NCBI GenBank assembly: GCA_951812975.1
Contig: CATOTC010000001.1
Location: 1,644,001-1,708,000 of the forward strand
DNA: 64,000 nt
From: an uncultured Acidimicrobiales bacterium
GTDB lineage: Bacteria > Actinomycetota > Acidimicrobiia > Acidimicrobiales > Aldehydirespiratoraceae
Reading direction: 5' to 3'
The position numbers and the translations under genes were made by a program. Shown here piece after piece: positions 28,575-37,253 of the stretch. A model generated the notes under the pieces. It had not been told where the DNA came from and ran no database searches. It was given only the letters and a program-made list of their open reading frames with translations. The first letter of the stretch is position 1; the number at the start of each line of letters is the position of its first letter.

Positions 28575-29856
28575 TGTGGTGTTTCAGGACATAGGAACCT
28601 TATGTCGCGAGACATAGGAACATTGCGGTGCTGGTGCAGGGTGGCGGATGTCGAAGGTCCGTCTGGTTGTCACTGCTGTTGTTGTGGAGGGGCGAACCCA
28701 CGCTGAAGTGGCCGCCGATTACGGTTTGTCGAGGTCGTGGGTAACCAAGTTGGTGGCCCGCTGGCGTGTGGAGGGCGAGGCGGCGTTTGAGCCCCGGTCG
28801 CGTCGTCCCCGAAGGTCGCCGGCTGCGATTGGTGACGAGGTGGTCGAGCTGATCGTGAACCTACGCGCCGAACTCGACCGCGAGGGCCTCGACGCGGGAC
28901 CGCACACGATCTGTTGGCATCTCCAGCACCGCCACGGCATCGTCGTGTCGCCCTCGACGGTCTGGCGCCGCCTCACCGAGTTGGGCCTGGTGGAACCCAA
29001 CGCGAAGAAACGACCGAAGTCGTCCTATGTCCGCTTCGCGGCTGATCTGCCCAACGAGATGTGGCAGTCGGACTTCACCCACTGGCGCCTGGTTACAGGT
29101 GCTGAGGTCGAGATCATCACCTGGCTCGACGACCATTCCCGTTTCGCTCTGTCAGTCACCGCGCATCGGCGCATAACCGGCCCGATCGTGGTCGACACGT
29201 TCAACCAAACCAGCTGTGAGCACGGGTTTCCCGCGTCGGTGCTCACCGACAACGCCATGGTCTACACCACCCGCTTCTCAGGCGGACGCGGCGGCAGAAA
29301 CGCCTTCGAAACCCGTTTAGCTGATCTGGGGGTCATCCAGAAGCACTCAGCTCCCAACCACCCAACCACCTGCGGCAAAGTCGAACGTTTCCAACAAACC
29401 CTCAAGAAATACCTGACCGCCCAACCCACAGCCAACAGCCTCAACGAACTCCAGGCGCTCATCGACGAATTCACCGGCACCTACAACAACCACCGCCCCC
29501 ACCGCAGCCTCGACCGCGCAACCCCAACTGCTGTCTACAACCGGCTGCCCAAAACCGGCCCCCAACACAACGGTGCCGACACCCACTTCAGAGTCCGCCA
29601 CGACCGCGTCGACACAACAGGCTCCGTCACCCTCCGCCACAACAGCCGCCTGCACCACATCGGCATCGGCAGAGCCCACAAACACACCCCCATAACCCTC
29701 CTCGTCGCCGACCTAGACATCAGAATCATCGCAACCCAAACCGGCGAACTCCTCCGACACCTCACCCTCGACCCAACCCGCGACTACCAACCCCAAAACC
29801 CACCCTGAAAACCCCCAACCCGTGGGTTCACAAGGTTCCGATGTCTCGCGACATCA
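28575..29856 (+). mobile_element. IS481-family insertion sequence
   Basis: One transposase gene between inverted ends. The inner left end (28602-28625) and right end (29831-29854) match as ATGTCGCGAGACAT followed by (A/C)GGAAC(A/C)TTG. The left side has a second partial copy, GACATAGGAACCTT, just outside (28588-28601). Bracketed exactly or almost exactly by the 17-bp repeat of the tRNA-Ser 3' end. Confidence 0.75.
28648..29808 (+). CDS. IS481-family DDE transposase
   Basis: 386 residues. The N-terminal helix-turn-helix (VEGRTHAEVAADYGLSRSWVTKLVARW, ~14-40) is followed by a second HTH and an rve integrase core with the DDE residues in WQSDFTHW, LTDNAMVY and KVERFQQTLKKYL. The C-terminal region (NNHRPHRSLDRATP) is standard for the family. 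It appears full length and without frameshift, so the element may be active or recently inserted. Confidence 0.92.
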   Translation: MSKVRLVVTAVVVEGRTHAEVAADYGLSRSWVTKLVARWRVEGEAAFEPRSRRPRRSPAAIGDEVVELIVNLRAELDREGLDAGPHTICWHLQHRHGIVVSPSTVWRRLTELGLVEPNAKKRPKSSYVRFAADLPNEMWQSDFTHWRLVTGAEVEIITWLDDHSRFALSVTAHRRITGPIVVDTFNQTSCEHGFPASVLTDNAMVYTTRFSGGRGGRNAFETRLADLGVIQKHSAPNHPTTCGKVERFQQTLKKYLTAQPTANSLNELQALIDEFTGTYNNHRPHRSLDRATPTAVYNRLPKTGPQHNGADTHFRVRHDRVDTTGSVTLRHNSRLHHIGIGRAHKHTPITLLVADLDIRIIATQTGELLRHLTLDPTRDYQPQNPP

Positions 29857-29873
29857 CAGCGCGGAGACGGTGG
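29857..29873. repeat. 17-bp direct repeat at tRNA-Ser 3' end (right)
   Basis: Identical to 28558-28574; most of it is the 3' acceptor end of tRNA-Ser. Confidence 0.65.
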
Positions 29874-29950
29874 GATTCGAACCCACGAACGCCTTGCGAC
29901 GTTACTTCCTTAGCAGGGAAGCGCCTTCAACCTGGCTCGGCCACGTCTCC
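29862..29950 (-). tRNA. tRNA-Ser (GCU anticodon)
   Basis: Read on the minus strand: GGAGACG acceptor arm pairing with CGTCTCC plus discriminator G, D-arm GTGGCCGAGC, anticodon loop CTGCTAA (anticodon GCT), a long class II variable arm, and T-arm GGTTCGAATCC. 89 nt, no encoded CCA. It decodes AGC/AGU. It is intact despite the adjacent insertion sequence. Confidence 0.95.
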
Positions 29951-29998
29951 AGAGTTGTGAGGCTAGCGCACAGGAGCACGAGCCCACCGTCCTGATAA

Positions 29999-30026
29999 TG
30001 TTCCTGTAAGCGGAACATCATTCCGC
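29999..30026 (+). promoter_or_regulatory. Regulon operator 1
   Basis: TGTTCC-N7-GGAACA-TC-ATTCCGC, 27 bp before the start of the racemase-like gene. Best-matching member of a six-site family found in front of all main operons of the catabolic island. The last two half-sites form GCGGAA-N5-TTCCGC. Confidence 0.7.
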
Positions 30027-30053
30027 AAACAAGCGAGCCGGAAGGGGGCATTC

Positions 30054-30800
30054 GTGCCTGATGTCGTGGGGTACAGGGCCAAGATCGGGGTCATCGTGCC
30101 GTCGACCAACACCGTCGTCGAACACGACTTCGCCCGGGTCCGTCCGCCCGGGGTCACCTTCCACAGCGGACGGTTCCTTGTGGAAGCACCAGACCTCAGC
30201 AGCGACGAGGCATTCCTGCACTTCCTGGACCTCATCCGTGAGACCATCCCCACCGCGATCCGTGACATCATGACCTGCAAACCCGACCACATCCTCATGG
30301 GAATGTCGGCCGAGACATTCTGGGGAGGCAAGGAGGGCAACGCCGCATTCTCCGCCCGAGTCGCCTCGATCGCCGGCGAGATCGGCATCACCTCGGGCGC
30401 GGCGGCCTGCAACGCCGCTCTCGGCAAACTCGGAGTGTCACGCATCGCCTGCCTCACGCCGTACATACCAGCCGCCGACGAGCAGGTATATGGCTACTTC
30501 AGCGAATGCGGCCTCGACGTCAAACGAGTACACGGCCTGCGCTGCGAATCGGCGACCTCGATTGCCGACGTGACCCCCGAGACCCTCGTGGAGGTGCTCA
30601 AGAGCCTCGACGGCGACGACATCGACGCAATCGTGCAGTGCGGCACCAACCTGTCGATGGTCGAAGTAGCCGATCAAGCCGAACGCTGGCTCGGAAAGCC
30701 CGTGCTGGCCATCAACGCCATCTGCCTGTGGCATGCGCTGCGGACTCTCGGCATCAACGACCAGTTCGTGGGCCACGGCATGATGCTGCGCGAATACTGA
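30054..30800 (+). CDS. Asp/Glu racemase superfamily enzyme (arylmalonate decarboxylase / maleate isomerase-like)
   Basis: 248 residues, GTG start after GGAAGGGGG. The N-terminal IGVIVPSTNTVVEHDF is typical of maleate isomerase-like members. The second region ILMGMSAETFWGGKEGN matches the arylmalonate decarboxylase pattern and carries Ser/Met where maleate isomerase has its first catalytic Cys. The single conserved Cys is in AIVQCGTNLS (~197), where arylmalonate decarboxylase has its only catalytic Cys. So it may decarboxylate a substituted malonate or isomerise a cis-dicarboxylate. First gene of a two-gene operon with the FAD monooxygenase, preceded by operator 1, so I place it in the island's lower pathway. 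The substrate is inferred. Confidence 0.8.
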   Translation: MPDVVGYRAKIGVIVPSTNTVVEHDFARVRPPGVTFHSGRFLVEAPDLSSDEAFLHFLDLIRETIPTAIRDIMTCKPDHILMGMSAETFWGGKEGNAAFSARVASIAGEIGITSGAAACNAALGKLGVSRIACLTPYIPAADEQVYGYFSECGLDVKRVHGLRCESATSIADVTPETLVEVLKSLDGDDIDAIVQCGTNLSMVEVADQAERWLGKPVLAINAICLWHALRTLGINDQFVGHGMMLREY

Positions 30801-30815
30801 CGCGAGTACTGGGTT

Positions 30816-32030
30816 GTGCCGGATCCGCACGTAGTAGTCGCCGGGGCGGGTCCTGTCGGCTGCGTTGCGGCTGCGGTGCTGGCAAAGCGGGGGATCAGGG
30901 TGACCCTGCTCGAAGCCGCACCCGAACTGCCCCGCGAACTGCGGGCGTCCACCTTCCACCCGGCCACCCTTGACCTTCTCGACCAGTACGGCGTGGTGGA
31001 CGAGATGATCAGCCGAGGTTTAGTGGCTCCCCGCTTCGCCTACCGGAACCGCCGCAAAGGCGTGGTGGCCGAGTTCGACCTCACCACGCTGGCCGACGTG
31101 AGTGCCCATCCGTTCCGTCTTCAGTGCGAGCAGTACAAGCTGTGTGAAATCATGCTCGACCGGTTCGCCTCGATGGCCGACATCACCGTCAGGTTCGATG
31201 CCGAAGTGGTGGGAGCAGCCGATCAGGGCGACGCCGCCACCGTGCGGTTGGCCTCGGGCGAGACGATCAGCGCCGATGCCGTGATCGGTGCCGACGGCGC
31301 GGCCAGCGCTGTGCGAAAGTCGCTGGGCCTGGCGTTCGACGGCATGACCTACGAGGATCGCTACCTGGTCGTGTCGACTCCGTTCGAGATGGCCGACCGC
31401 CTCGACGACCTGGCCTACGTCAACTACATCTCCGACCCGGAGGAATGGCTGGTGCTGCTGCGCACCGTGGACCTGTGGCGGGCGCTGTTCCCGGTCGGTG
31501 AGCACGAATCCGACGACGAGGCACTCAGCGACGAGAGCGCTCAGCGGCGGCTCAACGGCGTAGTCGCCCGCAGCGACCCCTACGAAATCGCCCACCGTAC
31601 GATCTACCGGGTCCACCAGCGAGTAGCCGACCGATTCCGGATCGGTCGGGTGGTCTTGATGGGAGACGCCGCCCATATCAACAACCCGCTAGGCGGAATG
31701 GGCATGAACGGTGGGATCCATGACGCGGTGCTGCTCGGCGGCTCACTGGCCGCCGTCCTGCACGGTGACATTGCTGAGGACCGGCTCGAGCATCATGCCG
31801 AACTGCGCCGGACCCTGGCGATCGACTACGTGAAACGCCACACGCACAACAACGCCGAGAGTTTGGCAGCAAACGACCCAGCGGCCCGACAAAGCGCCCT
31901 CGACGCCCTGGCCGCCACCGCAGCCGACCCCGAACGGAGCAGGAACTACATGCTCCAGACCAGCATGATCGGTGCGGTGAACTCGATGAGGACCGAGTTG
32001 GCCGAGGTCGGAGCACTGAATCCAGACTGA
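30816..32030 (+). CDS. FAD-dependent aromatic-ring-type monooxygenase
   Basis: 404 residues, GTG start 15 bp after the previous stop. Rossmann motif VVVAGAGPVGCVAAAVLAKRG (~6-26), the DG motif VIGADGAASAVRKSL, and RVVLMGDAAHINNPLGGMGMN mark the group A flavoprotein hydroxylases (PHBH fold). These use NAD(P)H and O2 to hydroxylate aromatic or conjugated substrates. Co-transcribed with the racemase-like gene under operator 1. In this setting it could hydroxylate a pyrrole or bilin-derived ring; that is inference. Confidence 0.88.
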   Translation: MPDPHVVVAGAGPVGCVAAAVLAKRGIRVTLLEAAPELPRELRASTFHPATLDLLDQYGVVDEMISRGLVAPRFAYRNRRKGVVAEFDLTTLADVSAHPFRLQCEQYKLCEIMLDRFASMADITVRFDAEVVGAADQGDAATVRLASGETISADAVIGADGAASAVRKSLGLAFDGMTYEDRYLVVSTPFEMADRLDDLAYVNYISDPEEWLVLLRTVDLWRALFPVGEHESDDEALSDESAQRRLNGVVARSDPYEIAHRTIYRVHQRVADRFRIGRVVLMGDAAHINNPLGGMGMNGGIHDAVLLGGSLAAVLHGDIAEDRLEHHAELRRTLAIDYVKRHTHNNAESLAANDPAARQSALDALAATAADPERSRNYMLQTSMIGAVNSMRTELAEVGALNPD

Positions 32031-32065
32031 AATCGGAGATTCTGATGCACCGCTGCGCAATCGGC

Positions 32066-32093
32066 TGTTTCGTTGACCGGAACGACGTTTCGC
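32066..32093 (+). promoter_or_regulatory. Regulon operator 6 with adjacent -10-like box
   Basis: TGTTTC-N7-GGAACG-AC-GTTTCGC, followed immediately by TATAGA. It lies 65 bp upstream of the seven-gene uptake operon beginning at 32159. One mismatch in the first half-site. Confidence 0.65.
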
Positions 32094-32158
32094 TATAGAG
32101 TCGCAGCAGGTTTGCGGCAAAGCGATCCGCGACAAAGGCGAATTCTCGGAGGGAACCC

Positions 32159-32893
32159 ATGATCCGCACCAAGTACCGCTTGATAGCAGCGTTTTCGATA
32201 ATGGCGCTAGCGAGTCTCATAGCGCTGCCCGCCGCATTCGCCGATCATGGTGAGGGTCACAACGGAGAGACCATGGAAGTCTCAAAGAGTGAGGGCATTG
32301 AGGACGGCGATGTCATCACCGTCACGCTCACAAGCTGGCTCCCGGGCAAGACCGCGACGGTAGTCACCTGCTACAACTATCCAGCGGTCGGCCCCGCTGA
32401 TTGTGAACTGAGCAACTACGGCCAGCACACCGTGACGATCGCGGATGACGGGACCGCAACGTACGACTATCCCGTATCGGTGATCCCCCTGCGTTGCGAC
32501 GTCGACAATCCATGCTTCATCGTGGCCGGCGACGGCTTCGGAGCAACCGCGAACTATGCAGCACAGCTGGTTACCTTCGCCGCAGTGGCCGAGCCGGAAC
32601 CAGAGCCGGAGCCGGAGCCGGAGCCGGTTGAAGAGGAAGCAGTCGAGCCGGAGCCGGAGCCTGAACCGGTTGAAGAGGAAGCAGTCGAGCCCGAACCGGA
32701 GCCGGAGCCCGAGCCTGAGCCCGAAGAAGAGATGGCCGAAGAAGAGACAGCCGCAGTCGCTGACGATGATGACGACGACGGTTCAGGGTTCAACTGGATT
32801 CCAATTGCGGTGATCATCCCTGTGATCATCGTCGTTGTCTTGATCCCCGCAGTACGCAGGCAACGGCAACACGGGGGCGGCAGCGCTGCCTGA
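32159..32893 (+). CDS. Membrane-anchored neocarzinostatin-fold protein
   Basis: 244 residues, ATG after GGAGGG. Signal peptide 1-~28 (ends PAAFADH). Residues ~40-140 match the neocarzinostatin/macromomycin fold: VSKSEGIEDGDVITVTLTSW, then two Cys pairs (one bracketing YNYPAVGPADCE, one in RCDVDNPCF) and FGATANYAAQLVTF. A Glu-Pro-rich spacer (~145-200, tandem PEPEPEPVEEEAVE units) leads to an Asp run, a single transmembrane helix (WIPIAVIIPVIIVVVLIP) and a short basic tail. In streptomycetes this fold binds planar chromophores non-covalently. Here it is tethered outside the cell as the first gene of the uptake operon, so it may capture a hydrophobic ligand; that is inference. Confidence 0.75.
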   Translation: MIRTKYRLIAAFSIMALASLIALPAAFADHGEGHNGETMEVSKSEGIEDGDVITVTLTSWLPGKTATVVTCYNYPAVGPADCELSNYGQHTVTIADDGTATYDYPVSVIPLRCDVDNPCFIVAGDGFGATANYAAQLVTFAAVAEPEPEPEPEPEPVEEEAVEPEPEPEPVEEEAVEPEPEPEPEPEPEEEMAEEETAAVADDDDDDGSGFNWIPIAVIIPVIIVVVLIPAVRRQRQHGGGSAA

Positions 32894-32894
32894 T

Positions 32895-34208
32895 GTGATC
32901 GACCGCCGAGTCCTGGCCGCGACGATCGTCGTCTCATGCGCCGTCGCGGCCGCCTGCGGCAACGACGAAGAAGCCGAGCCGCGCCCCGAGCTGGGTGACT
33001 TCTGGCGTGTTCAGATCGGTAGTTCTGGGGCTGAAACCTCCTACGGCGTAGCTGCGACACCAGACGGCGAGGTAGTGATCACCGCCTCCACCGAAGGCAA
33101 CCTCGCCGGCGAGAACCAAGGCCAAAGAGACGTGTTCCTTGCCCGCTACTCCAATGACGGCGACCGACTGTGGACACTACAGACCGGTGGTGAATCCAAC
33201 GACTCACCCCTGGGCGTTTCGGTTGCGCCCGACGGCTCGATCTATGTCGGCGGATTCACCGACGGCGACTTTGCCGGCCCCAACCAGGGATCGGCCGATG
33301 TCTGGCTCGCCCGCTTCGACGGCGATGGCAACGAACTGTGGCGCAGACAGTTCGGCAGCGACCAATGGGACCGTGGCTTCGACGTCAGCGCCTTCGACGG
33401 GGGCGCCTACATCAGCGGGTACAGCGCAGGCACGCTCGACCCGGACACGTATCAAGGGGGATTCGACGGCTTTGCGGCCCGCTTCGACGCGGAGGGCAAC
33501 CAGCAATGGGTACGCCAGTTCGGCACCGATGCCACCGATTGGGGTCAAGGATCGGCGCTGGCACCCGACGGTGGCCTGTATGTCACCGGACACACCGAAG
33601 GTGACTTCGGCGGCCCCAACGCGGGGGACAAGGATCTGTTCGTACTGCGCCTCTCACCCGACGGCGAACAACAATGGGTCACCCAGCTTGGATCCGACGG
33701 TTCGGACTGGACCCAGGGAGTCGGGCTCGGACCCGACGGGTCAGTGCTTGTGGCCGGTTCGACCGAAGGCTCGTTCGGTACCGGCCTTGGTGGTGAACGT
33801 GACATGATCGTGGTGTCGCTCAATGCGGAGGGCGGAGAACAATGGCGCTGGCAGTCGGGGCTCCCCATCAGCGACATTGCGTTCGAAGTGCGTTTCGTCG
33901 ACAACCGGGTCCTCGCCACCGGCACCGTCGACAACATTGATTTGCCTGATGAAATCGAGGAGTTGGAGAACGCTGCTGACGCAACCGCGGCGACGACTGG
34001 ACGCGACCTGGCGTTGGTGTGGCTGACACGCCAAGGTAGCCCGATCGTCATCGCGTCGCAGGGGACAGAATCAGTGGAAGAGGGGACAGGCCTGGCAGTG
34101 GCTGCCGATGGATCGATCTACTGGAGCGGCTACACGACCGGGTCTTACGCTGGTCCGAGTGCCGGGGGGCCCGACCTGCTGCTCGGCGGTTTCGTAGGCG
34201 AAGGATGA
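32895..34208 (+). CDS. Lipoprotein with SBBP beta-propeller repeats
   Basis: 437 residues, GTG start 1 bp after the previous stop. Lipoprotein signal with Cys ~21 (VAAACGND). At least six repeats of ~50 residues follow, e.g. WTLQTGGESNDSPLGVSVAP, WRRQFGSDQWDRGFDVSAFD, WVRQFGTDATDWGQGSALAP and WVTQLGSDGSDWTQGVGLGP, each with D-G-x-(I/L)-Y-V-x-G. This is the SBBP propeller pattern. Likely an extracellular binding or scaffolding protein for the transporter downstream. Confidence 0.8.
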   Translation: MIDRRVLAATIVVSCAVAAACGNDEEAEPRPELGDFWRVQIGSSGAETSYGVAATPDGEVVITASTEGNLAGENQGQRDVFLARYSNDGDRLWTLQTGGESNDSPLGVSVAPDGSIYVGGFTDGDFAGPNQGSADVWLARFDGDGNELWRRQFGSDQWDRGFDVSAFDGGAYISGYSAGTLDPDTYQGGFDGFAARFDAEGNQQWVRQFGTDATDWGQGSALAPDGGLYVTGHTEGDFGGPNAGDKDLFVLRLSPDGEQQWVTQLGSDGSDWTQGVGLGPDGSVLVAGSTEGSFGTGLGGERDMIVVSLNAEGGEQWRWQSGLPISDIAFEVRFVDNRVLATGTVDNIDLPDEIEELENAADATAATTGRDLALVWLTRQGSPIVIASQGTESVEEGTGLAVAADGSIYWSGYTTGSYAGPSAGGPDLLLGGFVGEG

Positions 34209-35512
34209 CCGTAGAGATGAGCGCCGATACGCAGGGCCGAACCAGAGGAGAATTGTTGGTCGAGGACATGACCGAGGCCGAGCGTGAGCGGGCGCGGCAG
34301 GTCGACTCGGTGCTGCCCGCTCTCGCCGAACGGGCAGTCGAAGCCGACCGGTCCGGTGAGTTCCCCATCGAACACGTCCGCACGATCTCCGATGCCGGCC
34401 TACTGGGGCTGACCGTCCCAGTCAGCTACGGGGGCCTCGGCGGCGGCCTGCGCGACCTTGCCGCAGCCACATTCGCCATGGCAACGGCCTGCGCCTCGAC
34501 CTCGCTGGCGTACTTCTTCCAATGCAGCGGATCATCGCGAGGACTGTTGCCGCTCAAGGCCGTCGAAGCCGGACTGTTCGCGGCCGACGAAGTCCCGGTC
34601 GTCACCGCCTTCGGGGAGAAGGTGCTGCGCCGCATGGGTGCAGAGGGCCGCTGGGTCGCCAACTTCGCCAGCGAGTCGGTGCGCACCAAAGACGCTGCCG
34701 TCACCATCGCCACCGAAGCCACACGCACGACAGGCGGCTGGTTGATCAACGGAGTCAAATCCTTCGGCTGCGCCACCGGGGTGGCCGACGACTACCTGGT
34801 GACAGCCAGACTCGACAGCGGCGACACCGCCGAGTTCCTGGCCGTGTTCCTGATCCCCCGAGACACCCCGGGAGTGAGTGAACGGGCCAAGTGGGACGCT
34901 GTGGGCATGCGCGCCACCGCCACCCACGGCATCGTTCTAGACAACGCCTTCGTACCCGACGAGAATGCGCTGACCGTGCCCGCGACGTTCGTCAAGATGA
35001 CCCAGGTGAGCCGAGGCAGTTTCGTCGGCAACCAGGTGGCCCTGTCGTCGGTCTACATAGGCGCAGCCCAGGCGGTGTACGACTATGCGATGCAATTCCT
35101 CAGGACCACCACCTACCACGGCACCGACGAACCGATCGGCGGGAGCGACATGCACCGCCAGCTGATCGGCAGAATGCGGGCCCACCTCGACACCGCCTAC
35201 CTGTGGGCCCGCCGCCAGATCCGCCTGGAGACCGCCGACCCCGAGATCATTCCCAAAGACGATGTGGTCGCCAACTGGAGGATCGCCAAAGGAGAGATCG
35301 CCGACAACTGCTTCGGTGTGGCCGTCTGCGCGCTCAAAGCCTGCGGTACCGGCAACACCGGGATGGACGGTCCGGTATCGAGGGGTCTGCGCGACCTGTC
35401 GATGGGGCTCGTGCAGGGGTTCCCGGCTGAGAGGGGCCGCCTCGAAGCGGCTTCGTACTACGTCCACGGCCAAGAAGGCGCCCAGTTCGGCACGACCGCT
35501 GGCAAGACATGA
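34205..35512 (+). CDS. Acyl-CoA dehydrogenase-fold flavoprotein
   Basis: 435 residues, ATGA overlap with the previous stop. N-terminal helical domain, middle beta domain (WLINGVKSFGCATGVADDYLV; KWDAVGMRATATHG) and C-terminal helical domain (RGSFVGNQVALSSVYIGAAQ) follow the acyl-CoA dehydrogenase fold. I do not see the usual catalytic Glu context near the C-terminus, so a flavin-monooxygenase-like (group D) role is as likely as CoA-thioester dehydrogenation. Its place between surface proteins and transporter genes is unusual and suggests action on the imported compound. Confidence 0.78.
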   Translation: MTVEMSADTQGRTRGELLVEDMTEAERERARQVDSVLPALAERAVEADRSGEFPIEHVRTISDAGLLGLTVPVSYGGLGGGLRDLAAATFAMATACASTSLAYFFQCSGSSRGLLPLKAVEAGLFAADEVPVVTAFGEKVLRRMGAEGRWVANFASESVRTKDAAVTIATEATRTTGGWLINGVKSFGCATGVADDYLVTARLDSGDTAEFLAVFLIPRDTPGVSERAKWDAVGMRATATHGIVLDNAFVPDENALTVPATFVKMTQVSRGSFVGNQVALSSVYIGAAQAVYDYAMQFLRTTTYHGTDEPIGGSDMHRQLIGRMRAHLDTAYLWARRQIRLETADPEIIPKDDVVANWRIAKGEIADNCFGVAVCALKACGTGNTGMDGPVSRGLRDLSMGLVQGFPAERGRLEAASYYVHGQEGAQFGTTAGKT

Positions 35513-35796
35513 ACCAGCTCCACAAACGCCCCTGGTTCTTCCCGTCGATGGGAGCGTTCCTGTACCTGACCGGGATGAACGACGAACTGCTGCATGTGCT
35601 CGGCGGCTGGTGGCTCGACTTCGGGCGCTGGGGGCAGACCGTGGTCGTGCTGGTGCTGCTCGCGCTCGCCGCGTACTTCACGTCCGAAGCGCTCAACCGC
35701 CGCCGCTCCGCCTACCGTGCCGCCGTCAGCGCCGCCGATGCCACACGCCCCGCATCGAACGATCACCTGATCACAGGTCTGAAGACCGAACAATGA
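35509..35796 (+). CDS. Small membrane protein, unknown
   Basis: 95 residues, ATGA overlap with the preceding gene. A tryptophan/aromatic-rich N-terminal segment (PWFFPSMGAFLYLTGM) is followed by one clear transmembrane helix (TVVVLVLLALAAYFTSEAL) and an Arg-rich cytoplasmic-type tail. No family recognised. Its fixed position between the flavoprotein and the substrate-binding protein suggests a transporter accessory. Confidence 0.6.
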   Translation: MNQLHKRPWFFPSMGAFLYLTGMNDELLHVLGGWWLDFGRWGQTVVVLVLLALAAYFTSEALNRRRSAYRAAVSAADATRPASNDHLITGLKTEQ

Positions 35797-35806
35797 AAGG
35801 TGCCCT

Positions 35807-37234
35807 ATGAGTTCCGCCGCCGCCCGTGCCGGCAGTCGCCTCAAGAACCCCGGAGTACTCGGGCTGCTACTGGTCGTAGCGATGCTCGCAGCCGCCTGTT
35901 CCGAGTCGGCCGACGAGGACCCGACCGATGCCGACACCGACGCCGCGCCCACCACCACAGCCGATGCACCCGGCGATGAACCCGACTCCGCTCCCACCAC
36001 CTCAGCAGAACCCACCGGCCCGGTGCCAGCAGGAGCAGACACCCCCGGAGTCAGCGACGACACCGTCACCATCTCGTTCATCATCACCGACACCTCTGCG
36101 GTAGCAGCAGCGTTCGGTTGGGAAACCCCCGATGAAGGCGACCGCGAAGCCCAACTGGCGGCGATGATCGACCACTTCAACGCCAACGGCGGCTTCGCCG
36201 GCCGACAGATCGAAGCCAAGGTCACCGTGTTCAACGCCATCACCGACGGCCCGGTCGCCGAAGAAGCACTCTGCAACGCCGTCACCCAGGACGACAAGGC
36301 CTTCGCCGTGGTGATGACCGGCCAGTTCCAGGAGAATGCCCGGCCCTGCTACCACAATGCTAAAACGCTGATGCTCGACGCCACCCTCTACCCGGTCGAC
36401 AACGCAGGGTTCGAAGAGCTGGCGCCGTACTACTGGTCGCCGATACTTCCCTCCTACGACGACCTGGTCGGCGGACTCGCCGCGGGACTCATCGAAGACG
36501 GCTGGTTCGAAGGCGCCACGCTCGGTGTCATCGCCATCGAGTCCGAACTGTCCGAACGTGTTTATGAACAGCAGTTCGTCCCGAGGCTCGAAGCAGCCGG
36601 AGTGGAAGTTGCCTCGTACAACACTATCGACCCGACCGACGGAACGTCGTTCAACAACGACCAACTCCAAGCCATCATCAACTTCAAGGAAGCAGGAGTG
36701 GACAAGGTCGTGGCCATAGGCGGCTCCAGGCTGGTCTCCTGGTTCATCGACACCAGCGTCACCCAGAACTTCTCGCCTGCATATGCCGTGACCAGTTACG
36801 ACAATCCCGAGTTCAACATCTTCAACTATCCCGAGATGATGGCCGGAGCAAGCGGAATCAGCGTGATGCCCGGTTATGACGTCGGCGACCAACAGCACCC
36901 GTTCCCGGCCTCGGGCGCCGAGCAGGAATGCCTCGACATCTTCATCGAAGCCGGGCTGACATTCGAGGAACGCAACAATGTCCGAACCGGGCTCATGTTC
37001 TGCGACATGCTGCGTCTGCTCCAGGCAGCCTCACCGCACCTGACCGAGGTCAGCGCGCAGGGAGTGACCGAAGCGATCTGGCAACTCGGCGACAGCTTCG
37101 AACCGGCATCGGTCTATGGGGTGGAGTACAGCCGAGGAAGCTACGCCGGAGGCGACGCCTACCGGAGTTTCCGATTCGACCCCGAATGCGAGTGCATGGC
37201 CCTAGTCGGCGACCCGGCGGACTTCGACGGCTGA
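35807..37234 (+). CDS. Substrate-binding lipoprotein, branched-chain (Liv) type ABC transporter
   Basis: 475 residues with AAAGGTG upstream. Lipoprotein signal ending AMLAAACSE, then a Thr/Pro/Asp-rich linker (~35-75). The periplasmic-binding type 1 fold follows: VTISFIITDTSAVAA, DHFNANGGFAGRQIEAKV (the N-x-x-GG-hx-G-r motif of Liv proteins), then ~370 residues of alternating strands and helices. It should hand its ligand to the fused permease two genes downstream. Two close Cys residues near the end (CECMALVG) may form a disulfide. Confidence 0.85.
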   Translation: MSSAAARAGSRLKNPGVLGLLLVVAMLAAACSESADEDPTDADTDAAPTTTADAPGDEPDSAPTTSAEPTGPVPAGADTPGVSDDTVTISFIITDTSAVAAAFGWETPDEGDREAQLAAMIDHFNANGGFAGRQIEAKVTVFNAITDGPVAEEALCNAVTQDDKAFAVVMTGQFQENARPCYHNAKTLMLDATLYPVDNAGFEELAPYYWSPILPSYDDLVGGLAAGLIEDGWFEGATLGVIAIESELSERVYEQQFVPRLEAAGVEVASYNTIDPTDGTSFNNDQLQAIINFKEAGVDKVVAIGGSRLVSWFIDTSVTQNFSPAYAVTSYDNPEFNIFNYPEMMAGASGISVMPGYDVGDQQHPFPASGAEQECLDIFIEAGLTFEERNNVRTGLMFCDMLRLLQAASPHLTEVSAQGVTEAIWQLGDSFEPASVYGVEYSRGSYAGGDAYRSFRFDPECECMALVGDPADFDG

Positions 37235-37253
37235 ACGGCCGGCGGGTAGACCG

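Noticed and set aside
32554-33060. 168-residue Ser/Gly-rich minus-strand ORF
   Set aside because: Antisense to the Glu-Pro repeat stalk of the neocarzinostatin-like protein; the Ser-Gly run is the direct shadow of that repeat.
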